64,000 bases of DNA from Glandiceps talaboti (lineage: Eukaryota > Hemichordata > Enteropneusta > Spengelidae). Both the position numbers and the translations under genes were made by a program. Below the pieces are notes generated by a model, which saw only the letters and a list, made by a program, of their open reading frames with translations, was not told where the DNA came from and did no database searches. The stretch lies in contig NC_135563.1 in NCBI RefSeq assembly GCF_964340395.1, positions 18,154,151 to 18,218,150 of the forward strand, in the 5' to 3' direction. Positions within the stretch are counted from its first letter, which is position 1. The number at the start of each line of letters is the position of its first letter. Positions 24,428 to 64,000 of this stretch are shown piece by piece.

Positions 24428-24716
24428 TTAAATTGGCCATGTGGATGAGGATTGGGTATTTATTTTGGATTTTTAATTTATAAAACAATTTTATCATGGC
24501 CTCTTACTTGAAAAATCAATGTGACACAACATATGCCAAGCTCCTTGTTTGCAGTTCAATGAATTGCAAAAGCATAATAAATGTATTATGTGACAAACAC
24601 AGACTTTGACAATGTTGTTTCACATTTATTTTTCAAGTAGGATGTCATGATAAAATTTTTTTAGCAATTAAAAAAAAAAAATAAATACCCAATCTTCATC
24701 CATATGGCCACTTTAA
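24428..24716. mobile_element. TTAA-flanked fold-back MITE, family C copy 1
   Basis: Inverted ends of ~100 bp or more: TTAAATTGGCCATGTGGATG at left, TTAAAGTGGCCATATGGATG inverted at right, then gattgggtatttatttt on both. TTAA is present at both termini. Related copies: 33723-34069 and probably 62138-62755. Confidence 0.85.
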
Positions 24717-25767
24717 ATGATTTCAACTCAAAGATTTTTGTTTGGGTATAAAAGCTTCACATGTACAATTGCCATGGTAACGAGATGCTCGAGACATACC
24801 TACTTGAGTAGTTAATTAAATTTGTTACATGTTCAGCTCATAGCCGACCAGTGTTAACATGCCAGAAAACAGTCAATATTACATCAATTCTTTCTTTCTT
24901 TAAATCCTTGAAATTCTTAATACTGCTAATTTCTCATCATTTTACAAAAATTTGTTCCCATAAAACGAAAAATAATTCTGAGGAAGCCATCTAGATTTTA
25001 ATATGTCTTTCTTGAAATGTTTTCTTCTTTTCCCCCAAGTATGGAAATAAAAATCTGATGCAATTCATTGTATAGCATTATTACAACAAACAATGTTGTA
25101 CCCTTGCTCTGGAATCATATTTAGTATTTGGTTGAAGAAGGACAAGTAATTTAGGTAAATTATCTAAGCTCTGAGTACAGAAATGCTATTACTACAATAT
25201 GACTGCCATGACTCTGACAGCCTGAGAAGCCATTAGTCTCTCATGGGCTAATACACAGATAATAATTGTAATTCTTGATTCGTTAACATTTTCAAATTAT
25301 CTATTATAAGCTAATAGGGACAGAATTGCATTCCAATATTAAATTGACAGAAAAAAATGAACTAATTGCTTTGCATGTGGTCTCAAAACTTTCGTCCTTC
25401 CCCAAACTAAATCAATCATCAAAGTTTCTAATTATGGATTTGGTGGCATTGCAATTTTGGTTGACTTTATACTAAGGACAGCAATTAGTTAATAACCCTG
25501 CTATACATGTGTATAAAATAATCTTGTTCCCAAAATATCTTATCTCAAAATACCAACTTCAATGTGTTATATTTTACCATCTGCTTAACAACACTGCACA
25601 ATTCTTTTTTTTTTTTTGACATTTTATTTTTTCACTCTATGTTTATTGATAAAGATTCACTATTAAAAAACCCAGTTCAAATTAGGACTAAACTTGAAGT
25701 GTGAAAAACGGTTGTCTGGCAGATTTGTAGGAAAAGTCAGTACAGAAGAAAAGTATAATCCCATGTA

Positions 25768-25830
25768 ATCCTTATGGCTCTATTGATAAGATAACAATAA
25801 TATGAGAACCTGGGATTGAAACCTTGGCCT
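25768..25830 (+). mobile_element. tRNA-like SINE fragment, copy 1
   Basis: tatggctctattgataag and gggattgaaaccttggc resemble tRNA boxes A and B. Homologous to 52755-52811. Short and degenerate. Confidence 0.45.
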
Positions 25831-26215
25831 TTAAAATGAAAGTATACAACTATCCTATTTGTACAACAACTCTGGGATATTTTTTGTTTTAATTTGTTTT
25901 CATCGAAAAATAGCCCAAGATAGGTAATTTTGCAATCAAGATGGATCAAACCATATCCAGTCGAGGGGTGGTGGAATCCATTTTTTCATTTATCCTCTTT
26001 CATTCCAAAAAACTTCACTACATGTTGTTGTATATATGTATGTGTATATATGTGCCAAAACCAATTTCCCGTAGGTTGTGGAATAATCTAACCAATCAAC
26101 TAGTTTGAAGACTGAAGTTTGCTACCAGCAGTAACAAACACATTGCAGCTACAAGGTTCTATTTTTATATTTTTGAATATGGAATGCTGCAATAACCAAC
26201 ATAGATTGATTATCA

Positions 26216-26247
26216 CCCCCCCCCCCCAAAAAAAAAAAAAAAAAAAA
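26216..26247 (+). repeat. C12A20 homopolymer junction
   Basis: Twelve C then about twenty A. Low complexity. Confidence 0.9.
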
Positions 26248-26886
26248 GATTCAAAAAATTGATCACAAAAAATAATCAAATATTGACTGTGTCTTTTTTT
26301 GGGTGTGGGTGTAAAAACAATATGAAATCTGTATCTTCTGCAGTATTTTGTTCCGTATGTATTTGTCAGATGTTTTAGGCTTGACATTTATATATATAGA
26401 TCTAGTATTATGTTACTACGGCTGCTCTAAGACAAGATGAAAGCCATGTCAGTGACCCTTACATATTAATATTCAAGACTTGCATACTAAGTAAGATGTC
26501 CTCTGAATCTAAATTAGCTGATCTATACAGTTTGTTACTGAGACTAATTAACACTCTACATCTCGACAAATTGCTGTCCCATAAATCTAATTTTTTGTAA
26601 TAGGATTCGTGCTGAGTTTGGTGCAGTTTTTCATGGAAGTATTTATCCAGCTAATAAATTGTCCTGCCATGAATCCTAGCAAGTGCAGCTGTCTAACATA
26701 ACTGAGTATGTCACTTAATTTTCCAGGAAATCTCTAATATCCTTCCTTGGGTATATGCCTGAACAGAATGTTTAAATCTGGCTTCATTGTCAGTCTGTTA
26801 GGCAACATTTGCATAATGTGTTTTTTTGACTTAGCTTCACAACAGATAAATGTTACATTTTGATGTACATTGTATTCAGCTGTTTG

Positions 26887-26943
26887 CATAATTACAAGTC
26901 CATCCAATTAATTACAAGTCCATCCATAATTACAAGTCCATCT
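26887..26943 (+). repeat. aattacaagtccatc triplicate
   Basis: Three copies of attacaagtccatcca within ~57 bp. Confidence 0.85.
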
Positions 26944-27248
26944 TCCACTAAATGGTGGTTCCCTGTAAAAGGGAAGGTCAAAGTTCAAATCAGTTTTGCT
27001 GGATGATATATGTTCCATAACCATTAAGTACTTCAAAACCAACCGTTCAATAATTTAAGATGATTTTTTTTTTTCAAAACTGATTCTGCTTCTATACACA
27101 GTATTGTAGCTCCACAAATGGCATACAGGTACAGATACACACACAAACAAAACAAGAAACAACGTTTTTTTGATCAGCACTTTTTAAAAATAAATTGTTC
27201 CAAATGTCATTAATCTTCATTGAAGACTGAATGTTTTGAGACAGGTAT

Positions 27249-54876
<27,628 letters not shown>

Positions 54877-56929
54877 CTATCAAAGATAACATGTGAATAA
54901 ATGGATTAACAAGATAGCAGTTAAGGTGTATGTGGGCAGCTATTATGTGAAAAGAAAATAGACAATGCACATTTCGTGAAAAAGCCTGCTGAAATGTAAA
55001 GCAAGTTGAAGAAAAATCTGTTCTTGTACTCGTTTACCGCTGAATAGAAAAAAGACATTCATTCATGATTCTTCCATGTCTTACTATTATATGCTCTTGG
55101 ATTTCTCACCATTTCTGTACTTGAAACGTTACTCAGTCAACTTGTATCAACTGAAAATAAACTAGAACCAACATCCCTCACTGAATTCATTCTCTCCATG
55201 GACCCTTCCCTTTTAAATATCTTAGTCTTTGTCTCTGCCTGCTAGCTATTGAATATATCTGAATTCTGATCAACCATGTTCAAGCCTTTTGCTGAACTTC
55301 ATGTTGCAAGAGGTCAAATGACACATTTTACCACAGCCCATTCTGTATCATACTATAATATTGAGTTCAGATACAAATACAGCCAAAGATCTGTAAAAAT
55401 TGTTTTGAAACATGGTTTGCAAATGAAATGGGATTGCTACAAATAGAAACGAGAGATGCACTTCTAATATCTAGAACTCTGGGCTAAAAAAAAGGAAAAA
55501 AGGAAAATAGATAACAGACAACAGAATGAATGGAAAAATACTGTCAGATACTTAATAGTGGAACCCTGGCTGGGATACAGAAAATAACACATAATATAAT
55601 TTGATGGTGGATGAAAAGAACCACAGGTGGTTGTCACAGCTTGATAAGAACTATTGGTACAACCTGGATTATGATGACTGAGTCGGTGAAAAATTACCTT
55701 TTAAACGAATATGTAATAATGTGACAGAGCCTTCAGCTATATCCATACAATACATATGAATGACAGCTATATCATTAATAATATTCATCATGTTTATATG
55801 TCTAGCCGTGATTAGATAATCGTTCTATTCACAATGTCATGATATGATTTGTGTTAGAAAGGGTGTCTGCTTTTATATTACAAAAGTGAATTTCTGCATT
55901 GCATTTTCTTTTTTTTATTGTGATACACTAAATTACTGGTGAGGGTCTCTCTTATATTTTAGTGGAATACAAATTTCTTTTCTTAGTTACCAAGCTACAG
56001 GATGCAAGCTTTTCGAGTGGGTTATGCTTGATTAGTTTTTTTTTTTTAAATCAAACTATTTTCGAGTCTCTTGCCCAGTGGACATCACTGAATTTTCATA
56101 TGCCACATTCTGTGTTTACTTTTCTACTAGTTATTTGTACTCTTTCTCTTGTGGGAAATAGATTTCACTTTAATGTAATATCATGGCGCGAATAGAATGT
56201 GTTTTCCTCATGTTTTTACAGTATAATATATTCATTGATACAATAATAGTCCTGCCTCAAACATTCAAGTTTGAAAAATTCAAATTACTTAATGTTTGTT
56301 TTTTGTGTATGAATATTTCTCTGTTATTTATACCACTTCATTTCATGTGCCATCAATTATCTAAAATCACTAAAATTGGTCCAAGATTAATTTTCTTAGA
56401 ATACTGGTTGTCAAAAGAAGACTTTTAACTTGTCGTACGATAACATCTCAGATACTGAATAATGTAGTATTACACGTTGGAAATAAGATCAAGCAAACTA
56501 TCTAAACCAATGGCAAGAGTGTGTTTTGTTTGATTACAGTACTATATAGGTTTTCTTGGTGTTTTACTTACATGATGTGATATTTTTTGCTTGATACAGA
56601 TAGACACATTTAACTCTGGACTGACAACAACAGATACACCTCACACATAACAGGATCTAGGATCCTTTGCATAATCACTTTGAAAAGTGACAAGCATGGC
56701 TCAGATTCTTTTACAGCACAGTATCCTCTGTAATTGTTCATTTTACAGTTGAAGTTATCTGATTGTGTGTATTAAAGGAATGTCGTATTCCATAAGTGGA
56801 ATGCCAAGCTAACTCCAATTTCCCTGTAAATAAATCATGGCGATCTAATCAGATGAGTAACATGTCTGATTGAAAATGCCCCTTTGGCCTCTGGTTTGAC
56901 ATAAGGTCAAAGTGAAGGTCACTGTGGGC

Positions 56930-57105
56930 AGTTTTCTTTCCAAGGTTATCATCAGAGGACAGTTTTCTTTCTGAGATCTAATACTAGAGGGCACATTTCA
57001 AAGGGAAATTACAAGGGGACAGATTTCATTGGCAGGACTATCACCAGAGGGCAGTTTTCTCCAAAAGAGGGCATTTTTTTCTCCAAGGTCTATCACCATA
57101 GAGAC
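56930..57105 (+). repeat. ~55-60-bp degenerate repeat with agagggca motifs
   Basis: Units contain atcaccagagggcagttttc or tactagagggcac and caaggt. At 57041-57054 the sequence tcaccagagggcag matches the CTCF core with one mismatch; 56981-56994 has two mismatches. Confidence 0.6.
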
Positions 57106-57633
57106 TTACTATTTTTTATTTAAAGGTGTGTCACAAACACAAATGCACACAAAAAACAATCTACACTCAATTCTTTTAATGTCAGACCACTTATGTCATG
57201 ATTATAATAGTTATATCAACAAACTTTGTACAAATAATTTGTACAAATACCATTATGGAAAACACTGTTTAGATATTGGTCTGTTGATAATGTTGGTGTA
57301 CCAGGCACAAAAAGTGGCACAAACTGAGTTTATAAGTAATTTGACTGAACTGCAAAACACTTCCATAATACCATAATTACGCTATACTCTAGTGTAATGT
57401 TGATGTCAATGCATGCCTTCAATGACATTCTGGCATAACTATGCACCAGGTAACATAATAGTAGTTTGCTGGACATTTCATTACAATATACGTATGATAA
57501 ATTATGTCATCAAATCATTTATGTATTATTCTTAGATATCAGGTATAAGTTCTGACAATAGTATGTGATAGTTAAAATATGCTTCAGCAATTACAATACA
57601 ACAGGTATCGCTTAATGAACTTAAAAAATTATG

Positions 57634-57651
57634 CCCCCCCCCCCCCCCCCC
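57634..57651 (+). repeat. C18 homopolymer
   Basis: Eighteen consecutive C. Length uncertain in any assembly. Confidence 0.9.
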
Positions 57652-59094
57652 ACATACAAAATCAGATTGCGTCCCTTTCACAATATTGCCTGTATTCAGC
57701 TGGGATAAGAGATCATCAAACTCATATTTCTGATGTATAAAATTTATAGCAAGAAAAAACCCCACATCACTTCTGATTAAACTTTAAACACATACTGCGA
57801 AAGAACCCAATGGCATGACAGTACAAGTGTGGTGTACTTGGGGGATTTGCTTGAGTGCTTAGAAGTGCTCTGCAGGTGTACATTCAGGAGTGCAGCGAGA
57901 GAAGGTGCAATAGAAAACACTGCAAACGAGTGAAATAACCCGATTACGCCTGTACTGGAACTCATGTAGAAGGTTCTCTTATTATTACATATGTTTATCC
58001 GAAACAGCCAATTTTTGTAAAGATATAACACTGTGAGATCAGGTACGATGAACTATCGTGTCCTCATATCATTTGCATATCATTTGCATGTTGGTGTTCA
58101 ATGATGTTTTCGAAATTATACTGCAGTGCAAATACTACTAGTATGCATGTGCTACAGTGCAATAGTGTAATGATAGATTTGGATCATACTGCTTTATTAT
58201 CAGTGAAGATTACTGTGATATTTTGATATCAAACTGCAAATATGTTGGGTTTCTTTTGAGACAGCACTGTCTGTCATTGTTATTTTGATCTTTCAAAATA
58301 TTTACACTAGAAATAGTTTCTTTTGGTATTGTGGTAGGCTATAGCGAATGCATATCTGGATTGAACAAATCAACTTTAAAAGATTACTTTGTATATAAAT
58401 GTATGATTTATTGGCAATAAAAGTCCTATTTTTATTTTTATGAGCTGTTTGTACAAAAAGCTGGTTATCATGTTAATTGAAGTACTTGTTTTTAAAAGTC
58501 ATAGCGCCATATTTGAGTCAAGGGTTCAGGCAGCACTCACCATGGTTACCATCCCATAATATTAACTTTAATACTAAACTAAAGGACTACAAATATAGCA
58601 GTGAGTTTTTAGTAAGAATTTACAACCTCAAACTTAATATAAAAAAGAAAATAGTGGTAGAAAATCTAGTAAAATTTAATTATGAAATGAAATTGTGCAC
58701 TATACTTGGGAACCTTAATTGGACTTATTTAATGTGTACACTTTTCGAACCTTTCACTTGGGATCGCATGAATACAAAAGGCATGCTATGTGAAAATGCC
58801 AAAAATGCAAACAAATGAAATGTCACTAGATATGCAAATGAGCACCAACTGACAATTCAGATATACAAATGAAGCACAAACTGACACTCATATGCAAATT
58901 ACTACCAACTGGCACGCCAGATATGATGCACCAACTGAAAACTTCTCATGAGAAGCTATGGAGATCTCAAAAATAACAAATTAACTTCTGACGACACAGA
59001 TGCAAACAAATTTGTCCTGGGTTATAAACTATATCTGCAACATATATTTGAAAGTTAGCAACAGTTTATGGTCCCTTTGATAAATACAGTGAAT

Positions 59095-60110
59095 TTTGTC
59101 AATATCCTAAAGGCTTAAGTGTTGGCACCACTTGATATGTTTTATACAAGAACTGTTCAACTTTCAAAGTGATGCAAAGATATCAACAGTTTGCATTAAT
59201 AGCTCTATAGTGTAATGTTCATTAAAAAACTGATATAATACATTCTCCAAGTATCTCAGTAATTTTGTCAATACCCTGAAGGCCTGTGTTATCAACACCT
59301 TACTATAACTAGCCAGTTTCAAAACGATACAAAAGTTACCAACCTTTTGCACAGCTTTATAGCATAATGTTCATTAGAAGCTGATACAATAAATTGAAAT
59401 ATCTTATTTTGTCAACACCCTGAAGGCTTGTGTTATCAACACTTAGTACTTTTTATTTTATATGTGTACGTGAACTAGCCAGTTTCAAAATGATGTAAAA
59501 GTTATCAAAATTTTGCATAAACCTGTGTAATGTTCATTAAAAAATGATCGCATACTAAATTCTAAAGTATCTAATTTTGTCAACATCCTAAAGGCTTGAG
59601 TTATCAACACTTATTGTATTTTATATGTGATCTACCCAATTTTCAAAATGATGCAAAAGTTATCAACATTTTGCATGACCTGTGTAATGTTCATTAAAAA
59701 CTGATCATAAACTAAATTTTAAGTATCTAATTAACGACACATACTACTATTATTACATTTTATTTTATATGTGAACTAGCGATTTTCAAAATAATGCAAA
59801 ATGATCAACCTTTTGCACAGCTTTATGGTGTAATGATCATTAAAAGCTGATATAATAAATTCTCAATATTTAATTTTGTCAACACCCTGAAAGCCAGCGT
59901 TATCAACACAAAAGTTATCAAAATGTTACATGACCTGTGTAATGTTCATTAAAAAATGATCGTATAATAATTTCTAAGTATCTAATTTTGTCAACATCCT
60001 GAAGGCTTGAGTTATCAGCACTTATTGTATTGCATGTGCCTTTGCCCAGCTTCAAAATGATGCAAAAGTTACCAACATTTTGCATGACTAGTGTAATGTT
60101 CATTCCATGT
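59095..60110. repeat. Satellite-like array, ~110-170-bp units, about 6 copies
   Basis: Repeated blocks: ttttgtcaacatcctgaagg, then cttgagttatcaacactta, and atgcaaaagttatcaacatt continuing into ttgcat, then tgtaatgttcattaaaaac. Block starts lie near 59098, 59267, 59409, 59579, 59878 and 59990. Confidence 0.88.
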
Positions 60111-61342
60111 AAAAACTGATAGCCTAATAGATATGAGATATCTATGTTCAGCTCAGGCTATTGAATTAGTAGTATTATATCCCTGGGGCTAATATGCACC
60201 TAGTAAACACTTCATTTGATCTTATGATGGTACTACGCAAAATAGTAATTACCCAATTCTTTCTTGTGTGCTGTGCAAAGTGGAAGATAAAGTCGTAAGC
60301 TGAGTAAATTCTGATAGAGTGAAAGATTGGTAGTATCGTAGTTCTGCTATACAGCTTTGTCTAAATCACACCTCCGGCTATTACTGCTTAAAGCTAGCAG
60401 TTCACCTGACCCCCAAGCTTTGGATGAAATTGAAGTATTAAAACCAGACTTTAATGATCAGAAGCTACACGAGAATATATACCATTTAATAATAATTGTT
60501 ACTCAAGACTAGTCCAGCTCAAATACAGTAACTGTTGTTATGTGATAGAACAAGAACAAAGTATAAACTTATGGCTTTCCAAATAAATCAAGAAACTGAA
60601 ACTTATACTTTGTTCTAGAAAATTCTAACTCTAAATATCAAGAAATGAAGTCTTTTACGGAAGATGTAGGCAACACTAGTGCACTATTAATTAGGTGTCT
60701 AAAATATGGCCTACAATTCGCTGGCAAGTTCGTAACATCAGACAATCGCAATGTCCACTTTGAACATAAAGTGTAACTGTAATAATTGACCCAAACACAC
60801 CACTACGAGAAGAAAATGAACATTTACTATATATACACAGTACAAAAATTTTATGAGACAAGGGCTAAGTCTGACTAGATGCACTTAAATGTTGTCTAGA
60901 TGAAAAGACTTTCAAGTTTATTTAGCAAATTACTATTTGAGCATAAGAGTGACGATCAAGACCAAATGTCAGTTTCTAAACAGAATGTTCATCTCCAAAA
61001 GTATGACTGTATACAATTGTGTATATAATGATGTAAAACTTCAAGAAATATGGCGTAAATTGTTAAATTGACCAACAAGGTAGAAATCAAGGTCAAGTGT
61101 CAAGGTATAATTGTCAGCTATTCAACCTTGACGATGGAGGTCAAGGTCAAAGGTAAATTTCTCAATAGAAGCTCACCTTTGATAATGTTGGGTAGACACT
61201 TGAATGGCATCTGACAAATGACCTTTTGGAGGCAAGAGGCAAAGGTCAAGGGTGTAACAGTAAAGTGACATTCATATGTACCCTGTAGTATTTGACATTT
61301 ATGCAAGCTTTGGTTGAAATTGAGCTGTGGGTATCAGATGGA

Positions 61343-61379
<37 letters not shown>
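61343..61379. repeat. (GACA)n microsatellite
   Basis: About nine agac units. Confidence 0.95.
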
Positions 61380-62137
61380 TGAGTCATTGCTTTAGGCCTG
61401 TTGGGGCTACAAATCAGGAGTCAAAATTATACTAAACTGTAAACCAGTATCTAAAATGGCACTTGAATACTGAGTTAATGCTATGTGAAAATAAAAGATT
61501 GTAAATTTCCTTACAAACATGATCATGAGCCTTCACATTTCATATACTTTCAAAAGGACCATGAGCAAGCTTTCATTCAAAACAGAGTTGAAAGGATATT
61601 AATGACTCTGATTTTCATGGACATAGGTCCCAGGTGTACAGTCTATCTTAAACATGTTGACCACATTAACAACGCTGTCTGTATAGATAGGTAATAAAAA
61701 CAACTGTTTAATGTATAATATGGTATGAACACTGTTTACCACTTTTAATGTATTCCCAATACATTTCCAACTATTTTATAGTATACTTTATTATACATAT
61801 TGTCAAACAATATGCTTTCCCATATTTTGAATATTCCTCATCGAATGTATCAAGGTGCTGTTGAAAACACTTGATGGAGTGTGCATAAAGGACCACATAA
61901 AATCTACAATAAATTTGTGTTTACTCCTGTAAAAGGGTTATTTTATGAGAGGAGAAGACAAGATGGGTTTACATGTACATTTTATGAGATAACTAAACTC
62001 TAGTGCGATGTATATAGTTCTCGGAATAGGTTAAATCCTGGCTAACAGTACATTAACCTACACTTAAAGAAAAAGTACAAAAAAACATCCTCCTATGAAT
62101 CATAAAGCTGTTATTACACTCTAAATGATACAGTAAT

Positions 62138-62755
62138 TTAAAGTGGCCATATTGATGAAAAACATGTACAACCCATAACACCAAAGTAAAGTGTTTTCTG
62201 TATGAACCACAATCATTTATAACATTCATATCAAGTGTAAAAGTATACCGTTTCGCCACATTAGAAAGGCCACATGCTAGACTTGTAAATATACCAATTG
62301 AAAAAGTTTACTTTACATTTGATATGGCTGCTATAAATGAGTGTAGCACATAGAGGAAGTGCTTTACTTCAGTGTTACCTGTTGAATTTTTACTTCACAA
62401 AATACACTACTATGTTTTTCTACTTGAAAAAACACACACTATAAAACAACAAAGACCAAGTCAAAGCTTGTACCTCATCAATTAAAAAAAAATATTTAAA
62501 ACAAAATGTGTAAAAAAGTTTGTTATTATAAGCACAGGAAGAAATTTGTACACAAACTTCACACACAATTTTAGTTTTTTTTCAATTATTGAACCACAGT
62601 CCCTATACATGTAGAGTCTATGATTGAACTAAACACACACATTTGGTGTATGTTAATTGTTTTATATTGCATTTTGAAGTAGAAAACCATTGTAAAATAG
62701 TTTTAACCAAAAAAAAATCTAAAAGAGATACTCATTTTCATCCATATATTAGTCA
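62138..62755. mobile_element. Probable family C fold-back MITE carrying a nested element
   Basis: The left end TTAAAGTGGCCATATTGATG matches family C. The right part contains catccatatattagtcacc, its degenerate inverse. A family A element (62176-62377) sits inside. The right terminus is not exact. Confidence 0.5.
62176..62377. mobile_element. Fold-back MITE-like element, family A copy 2
   Basis: taacaccaaagtaaagtg at left and cactgaagtaaagcact in inverted form at right. Arms are ~75 bp and similar to 18769-18982. Confidence 0.75.
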
Positions 62756-62929
62756 CCTAGTATATTCATTTACTTTTAAAAAAGAAAGAGAAAAAGTTTA
62801 CTTGTAACTAAGAAAACTAGAAATTTGTGATCCGTTGAGAGACTAACTGAAAAAGTTTACCTGTACGGCCAAAATAGGGAAAAGAATTGTTTCTGGTCAG
62901 GACTAGTCCAGCTCTAAATGGGTACAGTA

Positions 62930-63715
62930 TTACATATTAAAAACTTCATTACTTTTACCAGTCTTGTCAAGGACTCATACTTCAAAACATAGCTTAATGT
63001 ACTTTTATTAATCCTCTTTCTCCCAACTCCTATTTAGATACAATACAAACAAATACCCCCTTGGGAGAAAGAGAATCACCTGATATTGTATTTACATTCA
63101 CCCCAGAAAGAGAAAAGTACACCCAGTATTGCTGAAAGATATAGACTCAAATTTCTAAACATGGCTTTTGTATACTTTTATTAACATTCAGAAGCACATG
63201 ATTGAAGTTTTTATTTCTGTATCTTGCACAATATCTTGTTTATTGGTTTAAACCTTAAAAGTACATAACTCTGGAAAGAGACAGTACACACACATAGTTG
63301 AAAGATATAGACTCAGATTTTGAAACATGGCTATGTATACTTTTATTTTATCAGAGAAGCACATTATTGAAATTTTAACTCTATTTGTTTGATGATTTAA
63401 ACCTTGCTAAAAGTACATTCACTATGGAAAGAGAAAGTATAACGCTGAAAGATATATCCTTGTAAATTCAAAACATGTCCCATCAGAAAACTCATTAACC
63501 TTGAGAAACACATGGTTGAACTTGTGTCTATAATCTCATTATCTGGTGTAATATCGGAGTGATTCAAACCTGGCTAAAGTACATTTACCTCAGAAAAAGA
63601 AATTACACTTGTACATCAGGAATTAAGCTTTAGACTTGTGAATTCACAGCATGTCTCAACAGTAAAATACCTATTAACCCTGAGAAGCACAACGGTTGAA
63701 TTTTTGTCTATAGTC
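62930..63715. repeat. Tandem array, ~160-bp units, about 5 copies
   Basis: Repeated blocks: gaaagatatagactcagatt, then acatggctatgtatactttt, then gagaagcacattattgaa, then aaaccttgctaaaagtacat and gaaagagaaagta. Divergence rises to the right. Confidence 0.85.
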
Positions 63716-64000
63716 TGGTGCCAGATCTTGATTAGTGTTTGTGTTATCCTCATTTTATTTAACTTCATTTTAAATTTTAAAACTCATTTCCTTTCCCCAT
63801 TTTATGAATGATGAAGACACTTCTATCCATATTATTGAGGAAACTGACATTTCAGAAAACTTCCAGGTAAATGTAAAATGTATCATTCCTGGCTCATCCA
63901 TCTCATATTTAGTAAATAGTTTTTTAATAATTTTTCTGAACCTATCATCTAAGATGACACTACATTCTACTTATATTCTGTAATAAACATGTAAATTTTA

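Larger units (their letters stand above)
23908..27248. other. 3' flank of the Galpha gene
   Basis: Contains MITE family C, a tRNA-like fragment (25768-25830), a C12A20 run (26216-26247) and a 17-bp triplicate (26887-26943). Minus-strand AATAAA equivalents occur (for example near 25623 and 25641). No other gene. Confidence 0.6.
54877..64000. other. Galpha first intron or 5' flank, no exon recognised
   Basis: I searched the minus strand for an MGC...KLLLLG exon and found none. Contents: a CTCF-like/agagggca cluster, a C18 run, a satellite-like array, (GACA)n, nested fold-back repeats and a second array at the right edge. Confidence 0.6.

Noticed and set aside
57029-57376. 115-codon plus-strand frame
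   Set aside because: Composition is intron-like, it starts inside a repeat, and no domain or splice context was recognised.
58477-58818. 113-codon plus-strand frame
   Set aside because: Lys/Asn-rich AT-driven translation with no motif or splice support.
62140-62180. Minus-strand ATG with MGCTC start, like a Galpha N-terminus
   Set aside because: The frame stops after 12 codons, lacks the N-terminal helix and KLLLLG, and the sequence belongs to fold-back repeat families.

Overview
This is a eukaryotic, metazoan window. It has AT-rich sequence, many short exons with GT-AG introns, microsatellites, fold-back MITEs, a tRNA-derived SINE and a LINE. Protein similarity and repeat content suggest a marine invertebrate bilaterian (cephalochordate, hemichordate or lophotrochozoan-like). 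The sequence alone does not let me choose a phylum. Only two protein-coding host genes are visible. Almost all other open frames are intronic or repeat noise.

Left part, 520-11689, plus strand: thirteen exons of a G protein-coupled receptor kinase of the GRK4/5/6 subfamily. They run from the RGS-homology domain to the stop codon, 477 residues in window; the N-terminus lies upstream. All exon phases join without a frameshift. The kinase core is intact, except that the conserved APE glutamate is replaced by cysteine.

Middle, 11690-27248: 3'-flanking and intergenic sequence between two convergent genes. It holds a YY1-like motif cluster, a long TACA/CACA microsatellite, a ~53/106-bp minisatellite, a five-unit ~67-bp array carrying CTCF-like motifs, hairpins and two TTAA-flanked fold-back MITEs.

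Right part, 27249-54876, minus strand: six exons of a strongly divergent heterotrimeric G-protein alpha subunit, 330 residues from the P-loop to the stop. The N-terminal exon was not found. It has altered G1 and switch II glycines, no P-loop glutamate, a cysteine-rich insertion in the helical domain and a C-terminus unlike the Gs, Gi, Gq and G12 tails. Its very large introns carry an antisense LINE with an 881-codon endonuclease/reverse-transcriptase frame (42006-44651), a ~1.75-kb minisatellite with higher-order structure (46490-48260), an (AT)n tract and more MITEs.

From 54877 to 64000 there is no recognisable exon. It contains two satellite-like arrays, a motif cluster and nested fold-back repeats.

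Functionally, a receptor kinase that ends GPCR signalling lies tail-to-tail with a Galpha that would transduce it. The proximity may be chance. The most novel items are the divergent Galpha, the APC substitution in the kinase, and the CTCF-like tandem array between the two genes.
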